From NCBI GenBank assembly GCA_024811115.1, contig JAKOGH010000772.1, positions 1-19,165 on the forward strand: 19,165 bases of DNA, in the 5' to 3' direction. Source of the DNA: Terana coerulea. Its lineage: Eukaryota; Basidiomycota; Agaricomycetes; Polyporales; Phanerochaetaceae. A model generated the notes under the pieces. That model ran no database searches. It saw only the letters and a list, made by a program, of their open reading frames with translations, and was not told the origin of the DNA. Position 1 is the first letter of the stretch. Each line of letters begins with the position of its first letter. Below, one piece after another: positions 18,324-19,165 of this stretch. The translations under genes and the position numbers were made by a program.

Positions 18324-19165
18324 CGATGGAATCCAGGCTATTCGTAACCCGGGTAACCACAATCTCCTTCAGCTCCCTCAGTTCTCCAACTCCAGTGGCG
18401 ACGGCCGCATTGAGCATATTCGCAGATATGGCCAAATGGACCAGGACGCGGTCCTCAAACTCCTTCCGCAATGTGTCCAAGGCGGTGGCATACTCGTCAA
18501 TCTGGGAGCCCATGGTTGTGTTGGCAGAGAAGTACTGCTTGTCTGACCGTGGGCGTGCGTGAGTATGCGCCGTTCTCTGCAGTAGAGGAAGCCAGAGCAA
18601 CGTACATGTTGATGAATGCGCATAGTCACGAAGAACAATGCAACACTCGACTGTCTGCAACGATATACGTTCGAAGAGGTCCTGCGCGTTATTGATCGTG
18701 GTATCACAGTCATGGAGATGGGCGACGATGCTGTAGAAGGTGTCGATCTTCTCAATCAAGTCGTGAATCCTCTTGTCGATGTCTTGCTTGGACTTGTAGA
18801 ACTAACCTCAACGGCGTCAATACAACAGAGGCGGGAGATACCGAAGCTACATGTACCCACCGTATATGCGACGGAAAGAATGCTCCACGCGAGGTCTGCG
18901 TATGGATGCACCTACGAGATGAAGGGATAAGAAGTGAACATCTACGTAGCCAAGAACCATGCACGTACCTTGCTAAGTTTGCTCATCAGGTCGTTGAATA
19001 TCTTGATTTTTCGAGTAGCTGGCCGCAGATCTCGGCTGTCGATTTCGTCGCTTGGATAAGGCCAGTAGCTGGATCCACGTTCTTGATAAGAGACCCTTCC
19101 TCCCTCGGCGCGAGCTGCTTGACTTGCTCGAGTAGTGCCTTGACAGTCGCTACCGGATTGAACGA
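18324..19165 (-). CDS. N-terminal helical region of right NLR (exons 1-4)
   Basis: Exon 1 (to 18969) is open from the window edge and reads VKALLEQVKQLAPREEGSL, then STAEICGQLLEK. A break in the T5 run at 19007-19011 precedes IKIFNDLMSKLSK. Exon 2 (18861-18911) is VHPYADLAWSILSVAYT. Exon 3 (18606-18801) starts FYKSKQDIDKRIHDLIEKID. Exon 4 (18324-18542) includes IDEYATALDTLRKEFEDRVL. Introns of 57, 59 and 63 bp join exactly in phase. The HPYA..AW..LS.AY pattern followed by a helical bundle resembles the N-terminal region of NWD2-like proteins. An ATG at 18984-18986 could start a shorter protein. Confidence 0.72.

Larger units (their letters stand above)
14184..19165 (-). pseudogene. NWD-type NLR (N-terminal helical region, NACHT, about 14 WD40 blades), right copy, continuing beyond the window; several frame breaks
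   Basis: Seven exons can be traced by in-phase GT...AG junctions: 19165-18969, 18911-18861, 18801-18606, 18542-18324, 18202-16654, 16592-14584 and 14512-14184. The protein order is a helical N-terminus, a NACHT NTPase module (Walker A HGLAGKGKSTIAH at about 18024-18053, Walker B VVVLDALDESGDA at 17726-17758, FFITSR shortly after), a helical linker, WD40 blades and a conserved C-terminal cap. Such STAND proteins are thought to work in the cytoplasm as ligand-gated oligomerising switches, in fungi often in non-self recognition. The frame is broken at nine or so places (near 19009, 17991, 17705, 17214, 17075, 16004, 14990, 14922 and 14856). Several breaks are in homopolymers, and three are intact in the left copy. 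It is either a recent pseudogene or an expressed gene with sequencing errors. The true start is probably outside the window. Confidence 0.85.

Noticed and set aside
14618..18930. Plus-strand ORFs opposite the right NLR (for example 16864-17418, 16312-16602, 15542-15787)
   Set aside because: They are antisense shadows of the NLR exons, with no independent motifs.
1..19165. CRISPR arrays, tRNA/rRNA genes, telomere repeats
   Set aside because: None seen: no regularly spaced repeats, no cloverleaf with a clear anticodon arm, and no TTAGGG tracts.

Overview
The window looks like nuclear DNA from a filamentous basidiomycete, most likely an Agaricomycete. The reasons are short introns of about 55-120 bp with GT...AG ends, coding exons richer in G+C than the spacers, an NWD-type NLR gene (helical N-terminus, NACHT ATPase, WD40 repeats), and a broken fungal APH-fold phosphotransferase gene. 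All names rest on motifs read by eye; no database search was possible. No prokaryotic operon, CRISPR array, tRNA or rRNA was seen.

The main structure is a large tail-to-tail inverted duplication of one NLR locus. The right arm carries an almost complete minus-strand copy running from the window edge at 19165 down to a stop at 14184. Seven exons are visible: an N-terminal helical region, a NACHT module with Walker A and B motifs, about 14 WD40 blades and a C-terminal cap exon. The left arm carries a plus-strand copy that enters the window already inside the region between NACHT and WD40 and ends at the equivalent stop at 3315. Homology between the arms continues past both stops through the 3' flanks to about 4310 (left) and 13209 (right). 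Identity is about 85% in a sampled coding stretch and lower in the flanks. It jumps to 96% (8 substitutions in 215 aligned bases) in a sharply bounded island at the inner end of each arm.

The left copy is clearly a pseudogene. It has many indels, and a 667-bp non-autonomous hAT-type element with terminal inverted repeats and a perfect 8-bp target duplication sits in its last exon. The right paralogue supplies the matching empty site. The right copy also carries at least nine reading-frame breaks. Several lie in short homopolymers, so either it is also decaying or the assembly has indel errors there.

The spacer between the arms (about 4.3-13.2 kb) has few clear genes. It holds a second inverted pair of about 350 bp (near 5.6-5.96 kb and 9.58-9.9 kb) nested in the same palindromic order, an APH-family pseudogene with three in-frame stops (6271-6836), an interrupted cysteine-rich reading frame (7257-7693), and weak unassigned ORFs at 4366-4814 and 10245-11090. 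The rest shows nothing I can name. Overall this reads as a decaying fungal NLR cluster shaped by inverted duplication, transposon insertion and perhaps local gene conversion. NLRs of this family are associated in fungi with non-self recognition, but nothing in the sequence shows that this locus is active.
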